The notes under the pieces: generated by a model | Database searches by the model: none | The model's input: only the letters and a program-made list of their open reading frames with translations | Told to the model about the DNA's origin: nothing | Part shown: one piece after another, positions 37,615-46,361 of the stretch | Layout: every line of letters starts with the position of its first letter | How positions within the stretch are numbered: the stretch's first letter is position 1 | Made by a program: the position numbers and the translations under genes | NCBI GenBank assembly: GCA_964586835.1 | Contig: CAZPIC010000013.1 | Location: forward strand, 1 to 57,253 | Direction of reading: 5' to 3' | Length of the DNA: 57,253 nucleotides | Origin: CAZLYF01 sp964586835 | GTDB taxonomy: Bacteria; Bacillota; Clostridia; Christensenellales; Aristaeellaceae

Positions 37615-37831
37615 ATAAATATTGGAGGTGACTCCCCCTTTCTCTTTTCTTCTGGGAACGGACTCCGATCATCTTTGTTCGATATACCGGGTAGGGGAGA
37701 AGCGTACTTATAGAATGCACCTCCACCTCTACTGTTTCTATGCCGGCGTTTCTTAAAATTGCTGTTCACTCAGTGATTGGAGATACGTTTAGAACATCTA
37801 GCATCAATGCAGACATCATGGCGGAGGTTAT

Positions 37832-38659
37832 GTGAACAGTTTGGAATTGGCGCTCCGTATTCGCCTTCATGGAATTGAAATGACTCACCTTTCCAGAGGG
37901 TCACATATCGGGAGCATCCTTTCTGTGGCGGATATTATTGCGGTTCTCTATGCGGATATCCTGCGTGTAAGGCCTGAAGCCCCGGGGTGGGAAAACCGTG
38001 ATCGCCTCATTCTAAGCAAGGGTCATGCAGGCGCCGCAGTGTATGCAGCCTTGGCCGAACGCGGTTTCTTTGGAACTGAAATGCTGAAGACTCATTGCGC
38101 TGATGGCAGCGCCCTATCAGGCCACGTTTCATTGAGAGGAGTACCAGGAGTTGAGTTTTCCACAGGATCGCTGGGGCACGGGCTGTCCGTGGGTGCGGGT
38201 ATGGCTTTGTCAGCGAAGAAGGATAAAAAACTGCATCATGTACACGTAGTCATCAGCGATGGAGAGTGTGATGAGGGGAGTACCTGGGAAGCTGCGTTGT
38301 TTGCATCACACTTCGAACTCGATGGCCTGATCGCCACCATGGACCGCAACATGTTGCAAAGCCTTGGATCAACCGAAGATACCTTGCGACTGGAACCGCT
38401 GGCGGACAAGTGGAAGGCTTTTGGCTGGCGGGTATTTCGGATAGACGGGCACAACCATGATGCACTGCGTGCTGCTTACCGCAGTGCTGAGTCAAGGGAT
38501 GGGCGTCCGTCTATGCTGATCGCCCGAACAGTCAAGGGCAAGGGTGTTTCTTTTATGGAGAACAGCGTCCTTTGGCATTACCGATTCCCGCATGCCGGAG
38601 GCGAGTACGAAAATGCGCTGGCGGATTTGAAAGCCAACGCATCCCCGAGGGAAAGCTGA
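37832..38659 (+). CDS. Transketolase, N-terminal (TPP-binding) subunit
   Basis: 275 residues, the first half of a split transketolase. It has HLSRGSHIGSILSVADIIAV, SKGHAGAAVYAAL, GSLGHGLSVGAGMAL and the TPP motif SDGECDEGSTWEAA to ATMDRN. It starts with GTG 37832 because the overlapping ATG runs straight into TGA; GCGGAGG lies just upstream. The C-terminal half follows 1 bp after its stop. The 217-bp gap before it contains GGAGGTG and CACCTCC as distant inverted arms but no gene. Split transketolases in surface-polysaccharide loci are thought to make or modify unusual sugars. Confidence 0.9.
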   Translation: MNSLELALRIRLHGIEMTHLSRGSHIGSILSVADIIAVLYADILRVRPEAPGWENRDRLILSKGHAGAAVYAALAERGFFGTEMLKTHCADGSALSGHVSLRGVPGVEFSTGSLGHGLSVGAGMALSAKKDKKLHHVHVVISDGECDEGSTWEAALFASHFELDGLIATMDRNMLQSLGSTEDTLRLEPLADKWKAFGWRVFRIDGHNHDALRAAYRSAESRDGRPSMLIARTVKGKGVSFMENSVLWHYRFPHAGGEYENALADLKANASPRES

Positions 38660-38660
38660 C

Positions 38661-39584
38661 ATGCGTGAAGCATACGTAAAAACACTTCTAGACATCGCAG
38701 AGAAGGACCCGGACGTGTACCTCCTTTCAGGTGATCTGGGATTTGGGATGTTTAAGCATTTCTGGGAACGGTTCCCCGACAGATTCATCAACGTTGGAAT
38801 TGCGGAGCAAAACATGATGAGTGTGGCCGCAGGCATGGCGCTGGAGAGGAAGACTGTCTTCGCCTACTCCATCGGTAGCTTTCCCACTTTTCGCTGTCTG
38901 GAGCAGATACGCAACGACTGCGCTTACCATGAGGCAGCTGTCAAGGTTGTCTGCGGAGGTGGTGGTTTATCCTATGGTCCACTCGGAATGAGCCATCATG
39001 CCACAGAAGACCTGGCAGTCATGCGCGCTCTTCCGGGCATTACGGTCATGGCACCAGGCGATCAGATGGAAGCTGCAGCGGCGACCCGCGCAATATGGAA
39101 ACGACCGGGCACCTGCTACCTGCGCCTGGGTCGGGGAGGGGAAAGGCGTATACATTCCGACCCTCTGGGCGACGACCTCCGCAAAGCCATTAGGGTGCTG
39201 GAAGGCCGCAGCGTCGTAGCTTTCTGCACCGGTGACATCTTTGGCGAAACCTCAGATGCTTGTGAACTGCTGAAAAAACAGGGTATCACCCCTGCACTTT
39301 TTACCTTCCCAATGATTAAGCCCATCGACCAGGAGACCATTATGCGTTGCGCAGAGGGTTTTAAGCTCATCGTGACGGTGGAGGAACACAATGTCGTGGG
39401 CGGTTTTGGAAGTGCTGTGGCCGAAGTCATCGCCGCGATGGGTGGGCGCAGGGCAAAATTGGTGCGGATTGGGTTACAGGACACTTACTGCACCGTCGTT
39501 GGCAGCCAGAAGTGCCAGCGTACAGAATATGGAATATCAGCGGAGCAGATAGCGTCCAAGGTGATGAAGGCTTTGCATGGCTAA
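38661..39584 (+). CDS. Transketolase, C-terminal subunit
   Basis: 307 residues supplying the pyrimidine-binding and C-terminal domains. The catalytic glutamate lies in FINVGIAEQNMMSVAAGMAL; other marks are GGLSYGPLGMSHHATEDLAV and IMAPGDQ-like MAPGDQMEAAA, then IKPIDQETI and TVEEHNVVGGFGSAVAEV. It must pair with the N-terminal subunit upstream to give one active enzyme. It ends by overlapping the next glycosyltransferase by 8 bp. Confidence 0.9.
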   Translation: MREAYVKTLLDIAEKDPDVYLLSGDLGFGMFKHFWERFPDRFINVGIAEQNMMSVAAGMALERKTVFAYSIGSFPTFRCLEQIRNDCAYHEAAVKVVCGGGGLSYGPLGMSHHATEDLAVMRALPGITVMAPGDQMEAAAATRAIWKRPGTCYLRLGRGGERRIHSDPLGDDLRKAIRVLEGRSVVAFCTGDIFGETSDACELLKKQGITPALFTFPMIKPIDQETIMRCAEGFKLIVTVEEHNVVGGFGSAVAEVIAAMGGRRAKLVRIGLQDTYCTVVGSQKCQRTEYGISAEQIASKVMKALHG

Positions 39585-40689
39585 AATCCTTGTTCTTGCC
39601 AATGACTGTACCACACTCCTGCACTTTCGCACAGAACTGCTTTCGCATCTGGTATCCAAGGGCTATCAGGTTACCCTTGCATTGCCGCAGGATAAACGAA
39701 ATCAGGCCTTCCTAGAAATGGGCTGTACGCTTGAGCCAGTGTCGCTCGACCGCTTTGGGAGGAATCCATGGAGGGACATAGCGCTACTTTTCAAGTACCT
39801 CACCGTCATCAGACGCCTTCGCCCGGCTGTTGTCCTCACCTACACCGCAAAGCCCAACATCTTTGGCGGGATAGCCTGTCGGATAACCAACACACCATAC
39901 ATCTGTAACGTAACAGGCCTCGGGATCACCTTTCAGAACGAAGGCCCAGCCAAATGGCTAATGATTCGTCTGCAACGTCAGGGGTTTCATGGATCGCACC
40001 GTGTGTTTTTCCAAAATGGCGCTAACATGGCTTTCATGCGAAAACACAGGGTCGTGTCCAACAACGCGGCGATCCTGCCAGGCTCGGGAGTGAATCTTGA
40101 ACTCAACAGGGCGGAGCCTTACCCACCAGAGGATGAATCCATCCGTTTCATCACCGTGTCACGTATCAGGCATGACAAGGGCTTTGATGAGTTGCTCGAA
40201 GCGATTGATCGGATTCGTCGCTTAGGATATATGCCAGAATTCCACCTGGTGGGATGGTATGAGGAAGTGAGCTACCAAGCTGATATTGACAGGCTTGTAG
40301 CGGAAGGTTTTCTTGTCAATCACGGTTCTGTACCTCAAAAGGAAGTGCGTCGCTTGCTGGCCCATTGCCATTGTCTGATACATCCATCGCATCACGAAGG
40401 AATGGCGAATGCGATTTTAGAAGCAGGAGCGATTGCTCGTCCCTGTCTGGTATCGGATATTCCTGGTTGTCGCGAGGCTGTGGAGCCTGGCGTAAACGGC
40501 TATCTCTTTCACGCAAAGGGTGTCGACAGCCTGTGCGACGCCATTGTGAAGTTCCTGGAGCTGCCATATGAAAGAAAAGCGATGATGGGGAAGAAGGGGC
40601 GAGCGAAAGTAGAGGCGGGGTTTGACCGTGAGATTGTGGTGAACAGATACACAGATGAAATTGCAAAAATCCTGAAGGAAAGACCGTAG
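39577..40689 (+). CDS. GT4-family glycosyltransferase
   Basis: 370-residue GT-B glycosyltransferase. The N-terminal half has ILVLANDCTTLLHFRTELL and TYTAKPNIFGGIACRITNTP, as in CapM/WbpH-like N-acetylhexosamine transferases. The C-terminal half has FITVSRIRHDKGFDELLEA, the nucleotide-sugar site HPSHHEGMANAILEAGA and a following PCLVSDIPGCREAVEPGVNG. It would add an early residue of the repeat unit. Translation is coupled to the transketolase subunit by the 8-bp overlap. The 226 bp after it are AT-rich with no gene. Confidence 0.88.
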   Translation: MAKILVLANDCTTLLHFRTELLSHLVSKGYQVTLALPQDKRNQAFLEMGCTLEPVSLDRFGRNPWRDIALLFKYLTVIRRLRPAVVLTYTAKPNIFGGIACRITNTPYICNVTGLGITFQNEGPAKWLMIRLQRQGFHGSHRVFFQNGANMAFMRKHRVVSNNAAILPGSGVNLELNRAEPYPPEDESIRFITVSRIRHDKGFDELLEAIDRIRRLGYMPEFHLVGWYEEVSYQADIDRLVAEGFLVNHGSVPQKEVRRLLAHCHCLIHPSHHEGMANAILEAGAIARPCLVSDIPGCREAVEPGVNGYLFHAKGVDSLCDAIVKFLELPYERKAMMGKKGRAKVEAGFDREIVVNRYTDEIAKILKERP

Positions 40690-40915
40690 AGCACGCTGAT
40701 ATGCAGCACACTCCATATCAGGTTATCAGGTTGAATTACCTTGCGGTTATCGTCAAATTCATAATCGAAAATTTTGATATGAGACGTTGATACCTACACA
40801 TGATCGAACAGTTCTAATATGTACAAATCATTCATGTGTCCATATTTCCCTCCTTTTTATACACTGAAGCCATCGTACGTTATTCAGACATACCCTTATG
40901 GCAGGGGAGGCATAC

Positions 40916-41905
40916 GTGCTCAATGCAAGTTCTCCCTACGACATCCGTTTTCTTATAACGGGTGGCGCAGGTTTCATCGGCAGCAACCTGTGCGAAACTG
41001 TACTCTCATTAGGCCATCGCGTCCGTTGCCTGGATAACTTCTCCACTGGCAAGCGGGAGAACATCATAGAGTTCCAAAGCAACTCGCTCTTTGAGCTGAT
41101 GGAAGGCGATATCCGGGATCTGGATCTGTGCTTGACTGCCTGCGAAAGCACAGATGTCGTCCTCCACCAAGCTGGTTGGGGAAGCGTGTCACGCAGTTTG
41201 GCTTATCCACTGGAATATGAAGAGGTTAACATTCAGGGTACCCTGAGGATCATGGAGGCAGCTCGTCAGCAGGGTGTGAAGCGTTTTATTTTAGCCTCCA
41301 GCTCTTCTGTTTACGGGGATGAGCCAGCCCAGCCCAGGAAAGAGGGGCGAGAAGGCAAGCTGCTTTCACCTTATGCACTTACAAAACGTGTCAAAGAAGA
41401 ATACGGGCGCTTGTATTGGGAATTGTATGGGCTTCCTACCATCAGCCTGCGTTACTTCAACGTATATGGCCCCAAGCAAAACCAGAACGGGCCCTATGCG
41501 GCGGTCATCCCACGCTTCATTGAAGCACTTCTGAAGGGTGAATCGCCTGTCATATACGGGGACGGGATGCAAACCCGGGACTTTACCTATGTTACTAACG
41601 TCGTTCAGGCTAACCTTCAGGCTGTTCAGGCACCGGAGGCTACTTTCGGAAAGACCTTCAATATTGCTTGTGGAGAGCATATTGCCTTGTTAGAACTCCT
41701 GAACATCATCGCAAGAGTGCTTGGGAAAAAGAACATACAGCCTGTTTTCGGTCTGGAGCGAAAAGGTGAGATCCGCCACAGCCATGCGGATATCCGGAGG
41801 GCGAGGCAGATGATAGGTTATGAACCGGAGTGGGGGCTTGAAAGAGGGGTTGAGGCGACTGTTGAATGGTACAAAAACAGATATGACGAAGAGAACCATG
41901 GATAA
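40916..41905 (+). CDS. NAD-dependent sugar epimerase/dehydratase (UDP-HexNAc 4-epimerase-like)
   Basis: 329-residue extended short-chain dehydrogenase. It has the nucleotide motif FLITGGAGFIGSNLCETVL, the catalytic SSSVYGDE and YALTKRVKEEYG (Tyr-x3-Lys) and the family segment SLRYFNVYGPKQNQNGPYA. A serine-rich GWGSVSRSL is in the place where WbpP/GNE-type enzymes read LGSVPRS, so a UDP-GlcNAc/GalNAc-type epimerase is the best guess. GTG 40916 has GGGGAGG 5 nt upstream and is preferred to the ATG at 40898. Confidence 0.88.
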   Translation: MLNASSPYDIRFLITGGAGFIGSNLCETVLSLGHRVRCLDNFSTGKRENIIEFQSNSLFELMEGDIRDLDLCLTACESTDVVLHQAGWGSVSRSLAYPLEYEEVNIQGTLRIMEAARQQGVKRFILASSSSVYGDEPAQPRKEGREGKLLSPYALTKRVKEEYGRLYWELYGLPTISLRYFNVYGPKQNQNGPYAAVIPRFIEALLKGESPVIYGDGMQTRDFTYVTNVVQANLQAVQAPEATFGKTFNIACGEHIALLELLNIIARVLGKKNIQPVFGLERKGEIRHSHADIRRARQMIGYEPEWGLERGVEATVEWYKNRYDEENHG

Positions 41906-42341
41906 TCGGATGGCAATCTGTAAAATGACCGCGTATTCAAGCATTCTGGAAACTGAAACAACGCGTTTATTAGCTGATGTGGAGAACTCGGAATCCCCTT
42001 TGAATTGATAGATCCGTACCAAAGCGATGTTGTATCTCAACTTTTTCTTTTGAATATGTTCATCTTTCCAATCTAAAACTATGTATTGGCAGATATTCTG
42101 GAAAGCCGGAATATTATGCTCGTTACCAAAAAAATGGGACTGACAGTGTTTCCTGATGCAGACACTGCCTGGCATTTTTATGACAGAATTGCACAGATGT
42201 ATGCTCTGCAACTCGCAGGCGCGCCCTGTGACTTTGATCCAAAGACGCAAGAAAATACACCAGAGCGCTTGTTCAGCACGTTGTCGACGTCGTAACCCCT
42301 TGCCATGGAGGTCGCAGAAATGTCTTTTCAGACCCGAGATC
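41906..42341. other. AT-rich intergenic stretch without an assignable gene
   Basis: About 435 bp between the epimerase and the next glycosyltransferase. The minus strand is open across it and into both neighbours, and the plus strand has a 69-codon frame at 42086-42295, but neither shows a family motif or a ribosome-binding site. It may be relic DNA from gene replacement. Confidence 0.4.
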
Positions 42342-43238
42342 ATGAATAGTCTAAACCTTTCCCCCAGAGTGTCTGTCCTCATGGGGATTTTCAACTGCGC
42401 GGAAACACTGTCCGTAGCCATTGATTCGATCCTGAAGCAGACATACAGCAACTGGGAATTGGTCATGTGTGATGACGGGTCCACCGATGGCACCTATGAG
42501 ATCGCTCAGCAGTACAAGAAGATATATCCAGACAGGATCATCCTGTTGCGCAATGAAGAAAACAGACGTTTGTCATACACATTGAATCGTTGCCTGGAAG
42601 CAGCCAACGGAGAGCTGATTGCGCGTATGGATGGGGACGACATCTCCTTGCCGGAGCGGCTTGAACAGCAGGTTGCATGGCTGAAGGCGCACCCTGATAT
42701 GGACCTGGTAGGAACAGCAATGTGCTGGTTCTGTGAGCAGGATGGTCTGATGGCTACAATAAATCCTGCCAGGGATCCTGATTACTACACCCTTCGCAGG
42801 CGTACTCCTTTTTTCCACGCGACTATCATGACATACAAGAGCGTGCTTGATGAGCTGGGAGGCTATACGGTGTCTGAACGCACAAAACGCTCGCAGGACT
42901 ATGATCTTTGGTTCCGTTTCTACTATGCAGGCTATCAAGGAAACAATATTCAAAAAGCGCTATATCTCGCACGGGAAGATAGCAGCGCCATCAGAAGGAG
43001 AACTATCTCTGTGCGTTGGAACAGGTTTAGAACCGCGAGGTTAGGATTTCGCTTGCTTGGATATCCCAGATATTGGATTATTCGCCCCCTTATTGAGGTT
43101 TTATGGAAAACCGTGATTCCCTTTTGTCTTGTTCAGTATTACAGAGCCCTACAGGCGAAAGTCGCAAGGATTCATGGCATCGGGCTTATGGATACAGACT
43201 TTAAGAAACTGGCTGGTATGGGAGAACAATCTGATTGA
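42342..43238 (+). CDS. GT2-family glycosyltransferase
   Basis: 298-residue GT-A glycosyltransferase. Motifs are VSVLMGIFNCAETLSVAIDS, the QTYSNWELVMCDDGSTDGT nucleotide site, and ARMDGDDISLPERLEQQVA with the DxD-type metal triad. A later SQDYDLWFRFYYAG is the acceptor-side ED/QD motif. The ATG at 42342 directly precedes the conserved strand; the open frame reaches further back to 42156 without protein-like sequence. The stop overlaps the next gene's TTG by 4 bp. Confidence 0.88.
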   Translation: MNSLNLSPRVSVLMGIFNCAETLSVAIDSILKQTYSNWELVMCDDGSTDGTYEIAQQYKKIYPDRIILLRNEENRRLSYTLNRCLEAANGELIARMDGDDISLPERLEQQVAWLKAHPDMDLVGTAMCWFCEQDGLMATINPARDPDYYTLRRRTPFFHATIMTYKSVLDELGGYTVSERTKRSQDYDLWFRFYYAGYQGNNIQKALYLAREDSSAIRRRTISVRWNRFRTARLGFRLLGYPRYWIIRPLIEVLWKTVIPFCLVQYYRALQAKVARIHGIGLMDTDFKKLAGMGEQSD

Positions 43239-45103
43239 AAGGTATCTGTGGGTATTGTTCGGCATCGCCGCATGGACCAGAGCTCATCACCAGGATGAGC
43301 AAAACGATCTCATGGCGGGGGAAATATGAGAGCCTGTGGCAGATTGCTCATCCGGAGGGCTGGCATTCCCATTTTTGCCAGCGGAGTTCTGTCTTGACGC
43401 CATGCTGTAGCCCCGGAGGCTTACTCATACTGCACGATGGGCTTCCTTATGCCAGCCAGGAGGTATACGCTGCGCTGGGAATTCGCTCGAATGAAGACCG
43501 GCTAGCTTTGATTGGTAGAGCATATCTTGCATGGGGGACAGCTTTTGTGCACCGTCTGCTCGGTTCGTTTGCGATTGTAATCTATGACCAGAAAAGCGAG
43601 GTGCTGTTCTGTTACAGAGACAGGCTGGGAGAGAAGCCGTTCATGTACAGTCTGCTTCCCAGTGCTTTTATATTTGCGTCCACCTTGGCGCCAGTTTTGG
43701 AATATCCGAGCATTGACAGGTATATCAACACCAATGAGCTGGGACGTTATCTGAAACATGGCTATATCAGTGCTCCTAATACAATATTCAACCACGTTAA
43801 GCAGCTGGAACCAGGATGTTATCTTACTTTCAGAGCAGGAAAAATGGAACTTAGCCGGTATTGGTCCATTACAGATGCGTATAAAACTCAGAAGAGAAGA
43901 AAAATAAGATCATACTCAAGTGCGAAACAGGAATTGTGTGATACGCTACAGGACGTGATCGTGCGCCGTTGCGCTGGGCGCCATGCTGGGGCGCTTCTTA
44001 GCGGAGGCATAGATTCAGCAATTGTCGTAGCTCAAGCACAGTGTGCTATGGGAAGAGCCGTTCATACCTTCACCGCGGGATTCCTCGAAAAGGAGTTCAA
44101 CGAAGCGGGATGCGCAGAAGAGACCGCGGAGCATCTGCGCTCAGACTTAAACATCACATGGGTGATGGAGGAGGAGCTGATGGACTCCCTTCGGGCATCT
44201 GTACGATTCTTTGATGAGCCGTTTGGCGATACTTCACAGATACCCATGATGCGGGTCAGCAGCAAGGCAGCCCAGTATTTTGATCTTGTGCTTGTGGGAG
44301 ATGGCGGGGATGAGGTATTCCTCGGGTATCCCTATTACAGAAAACTACGCTGGCTTCAGGCCTTTGACTGGGTCAGCACCCTGCTCCACCCGCTTCTACT
44401 TCGGCTTGGAATGCTTGGCGAATCGAACAAGAATATTAAAATATTCCTTGCAAACAGAGACAGGAAGACGAAGACACAGCTCAGCAAAGGTCTTGGTAAA
44501 GATGAAATCCAGTCAACCTTGCTTCGCCCTATCGACTCGATCCATTATCCGATTGAGGAGGGACTTCCTCTTCGATCCTGGTTGAGAAAACGCCAGTGTG
44601 TGGATTTTCAGACCTCGTTGCTCTCCTGTTTCACAAAAATTGACCGGGCTGCTGGAGGATCCTTTCTGGAGGTGACAAGCCCGCTATCAGATCATCGACT
44701 GCTTGAACTGTCTTTCAGGTTTCCGCTAAGGTTTCTGATCAGGTTTGGTGTTGACAAACGCATCCTCAAGGATACGCTGTACGCCCATGTGCCTAAAGGC
44801 TTTGTCAATCGGACTAAGAGAGGGTTCAGTATTCCCAGTGACAGGTGGATAAAAAACGAACAAGTACAGAACCTTCTGGATGTCTGCCTTGAGAAGGACT
44901 TCATCACTGAACAAGGCTTATTCGACCATACAAGGCTGGTCGCATTGTTGCGGGAAAAGAAAAACGCAAGGGACATCGCATCCTTCAAATGGCACTACCT
45001 TTTGTTTCAATTGTGGTACGCGCATCGAGCTTCGACGGCAAACCCATTGTCGAGTAATTCACCTGGGATAAAAAGGATACAGAACTATCTGCGGTGGGTG
45101 TGA
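43235..45103 (+). CDS. Asparagine synthase-like amidotransferase
   Basis: 622-residue protein with a class II glutamine amidotransferase domain (GSFAIVIYDQKSEVLFCYRDRLGEKPF) and a synthetase domain with the PP-loop ALLSGGIDSAIV and VGDGGDEVFLGYPYY. In surface-polysaccharide loci such proteins are thought to amidate uronic acids or similar sugars. The expected N-terminal catalytic cysteine is displaced: the chain begins MKGICGYC instead of MCGI, so glutaminase activity is uncertain and ammonia may be used. A TTG at 43235 overlaps the previous stop. Confidence 0.85.
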   Translation: MKGICGYCSASPHGPELITRMSKTISWRGKYESLWQIAHPEGWHSHFCQRSSVLTPCCSPGGLLILHDGLPYASQEVYAALGIRSNEDRLALIGRAYLAWGTAFVHRLLGSFAIVIYDQKSEVLFCYRDRLGEKPFMYSLLPSAFIFASTLAPVLEYPSIDRYINTNELGRYLKHGYISAPNTIFNHVKQLEPGCYLTFRAGKMELSRYWSITDAYKTQKRRKIRSYSSAKQELCDTLQDVIVRRCAGRHAGALLSGGIDSAIVVAQAQCAMGRAVHTFTAGFLEKEFNEAGCAEETAEHLRSDLNITWVMEEELMDSLRASVRFFDEPFGDTSQIPMMRVSSKAAQYFDLVLVGDGGDEVFLGYPYYRKLRWLQAFDWVSTLLHPLLLRLGMLGESNKNIKIFLANRDRKTKTQLSKGLGKDEIQSTLLRPIDSIHYPIEEGLPLRSWLRKRQCVDFQTSLLSCFTKIDRAAGGSFLEVTSPLSDHRLLELSFRFPLRFLIRFGVDKRILKDTLYAHVPKGFVNRTKRGFSIPSDRWIKNEQVQNLLDVCLEKDFITEQGLFDHTRLVALLREKKNARDIASFKWHYLLFQLWYAHRASTANPLSSNSPGIKRIQNYLRWV

Positions 45104-45107
45104 GGAG

Positions 45108-46196
45108 ATGCGAGTCTACTATTCCGTTGCCTTTCTGGTGTTTCTGCTATCAGCCCTGGCGCAATCAAGGCAGGCAGAGCCGTCAGCTTTTTCTCCAGGC
45201 GCAACCGGCAAGAGTAATCATTGGAAAACAAATAACGGATACGTCTGGCTGATCACAATGATTCTGATCCTTGTCTCAGGTTTCCGCTTTCAGGTTGGGA
45301 CAGACTGGGGAGCATATTACTACGCGACATTCGCAGATAGATACGCCATCAGATTGGCTGAAAAACCATTCAATGAGCCAGGCACCGGGATACTGGCTTG
45401 GGCTGCTAGGTTATTCTACAGAGGGGACGGTTATCTCACTTTTTCCGCTGCCTTGGTGACAATTAGCCTGTGTGTCCGCACCATTGCAAAATACAGCCCT
45501 TGGTTTACTCTGAGCATGCTGTTATACGTATTTACCGGCGCCTGGCACGGATCCTTCAATGGCGTCCGCCAGTACCTTGCTGCAGCAGTCCTGTTCGCAG
45601 GTCATCGATTCATCCTTGAACGGAGGCTGGGAAAATGGCTTGCTGTCGTGATGCTTGCGGCGCAATTTCATGTGTCTGCCGGCTTGATGGTCTTCCTTTA
45701 CTTTGTTGCAGCCCGAAAATTCAATGCAAGGCAATTTGCGCTCGTGATCGGTATCGCGCTCATCAGCCTGTTCTCTTACGACCGAATCTTTGAGATGATC
45801 GAGCTGTATAAGGAAAAGGAGGTGAACAGGCAGGATCCCTATATTACACTGGAAATCAACCGGTTGAGGATCTTCATACACTGGCTGCCTTTTGCGTTCT
45901 TTATGTTTATGCGGCCTTATATGCTCATGACTAAGGAAAGTAATTTTTACATGAACCTGATCTTTCTGGATGCTGCCCTGATGACAGCAGCCATGAACAG
46001 CGCCTACCTGGGTCGCATTAGCATCTATACGAATATATACCAGTTGTTCGCATGGCCCATTATGCTGAAATGTCTGTGGATTCAAAGTCGTAGATATGTC
46101 GTATCGTTCCTGATAATTCTGTACGGGTTATATTGGTATGTGGAGATCAGCGGCAGTGGCGCTTTGAGGAATTTCAGGTGGGTTTTCATGGGCTGA
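45108..46196 (+). CDS. EpsG-family polysaccharide polymerase-like membrane protein
   Basis: 362 residues, about ten hydrophobic segments. EpsG marks are SGFRFQVGTDWGAYY near residue 60, GSFNGVRQYLAAAVLFAGHRFI and AQFHVSAGLMVF. EpsG-like proteins are proposed repeat-unit polymerases in Gram-positive exopolysaccharide operons. Here it is found beside an ABC-type exporter, an unusual pairing. GAGGAG lies just before the ATG, 4 bp after the amidotransferase stop. The 165 bp after it hold no gene. Confidence 0.85.
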   Translation: MRVYYSVAFLVFLLSALAQSRQAEPSAFSPGATGKSNHWKTNNGYVWLITMILILVSGFRFQVGTDWGAYYYATFADRYAIRLAEKPFNEPGTGILAWAARLFYRGDGYLTFSAALVTISLCVRTIAKYSPWFTLSMLLYVFTGAWHGSFNGVRQYLAAAVLFAGHRFILERRLGKWLAVVMLAAQFHVSAGLMVFLYFVAARKFNARQFALVIGIALISLFSYDRIFEMIELYKEKEVNRQDPYITLEINRLRIFIHWLPFAFFMFMRPYMLMTKESNFYMNLIFLDAALMTAAMNSAYLGRISIYTNIYQLFAWPIMLKCLWIQSRRYVVSFLIILYGLYWYVEISGSGALRNFRWVFMG

Positions 46197-46361
46197 GCAG
46201 GAATACTGCGTTGATGGTGCGTGGTGACGTTGGTGATGCAGCATGAAACGGACAGATTGCAGCATCCAAACAGTACATACTAAAAAAAGAATTTGCGCTT
46301 GATAAGGAAGACGCTGAGAACGATATATGAAGAAGATGAAGACAAGAGGTATCTTCTGTTC

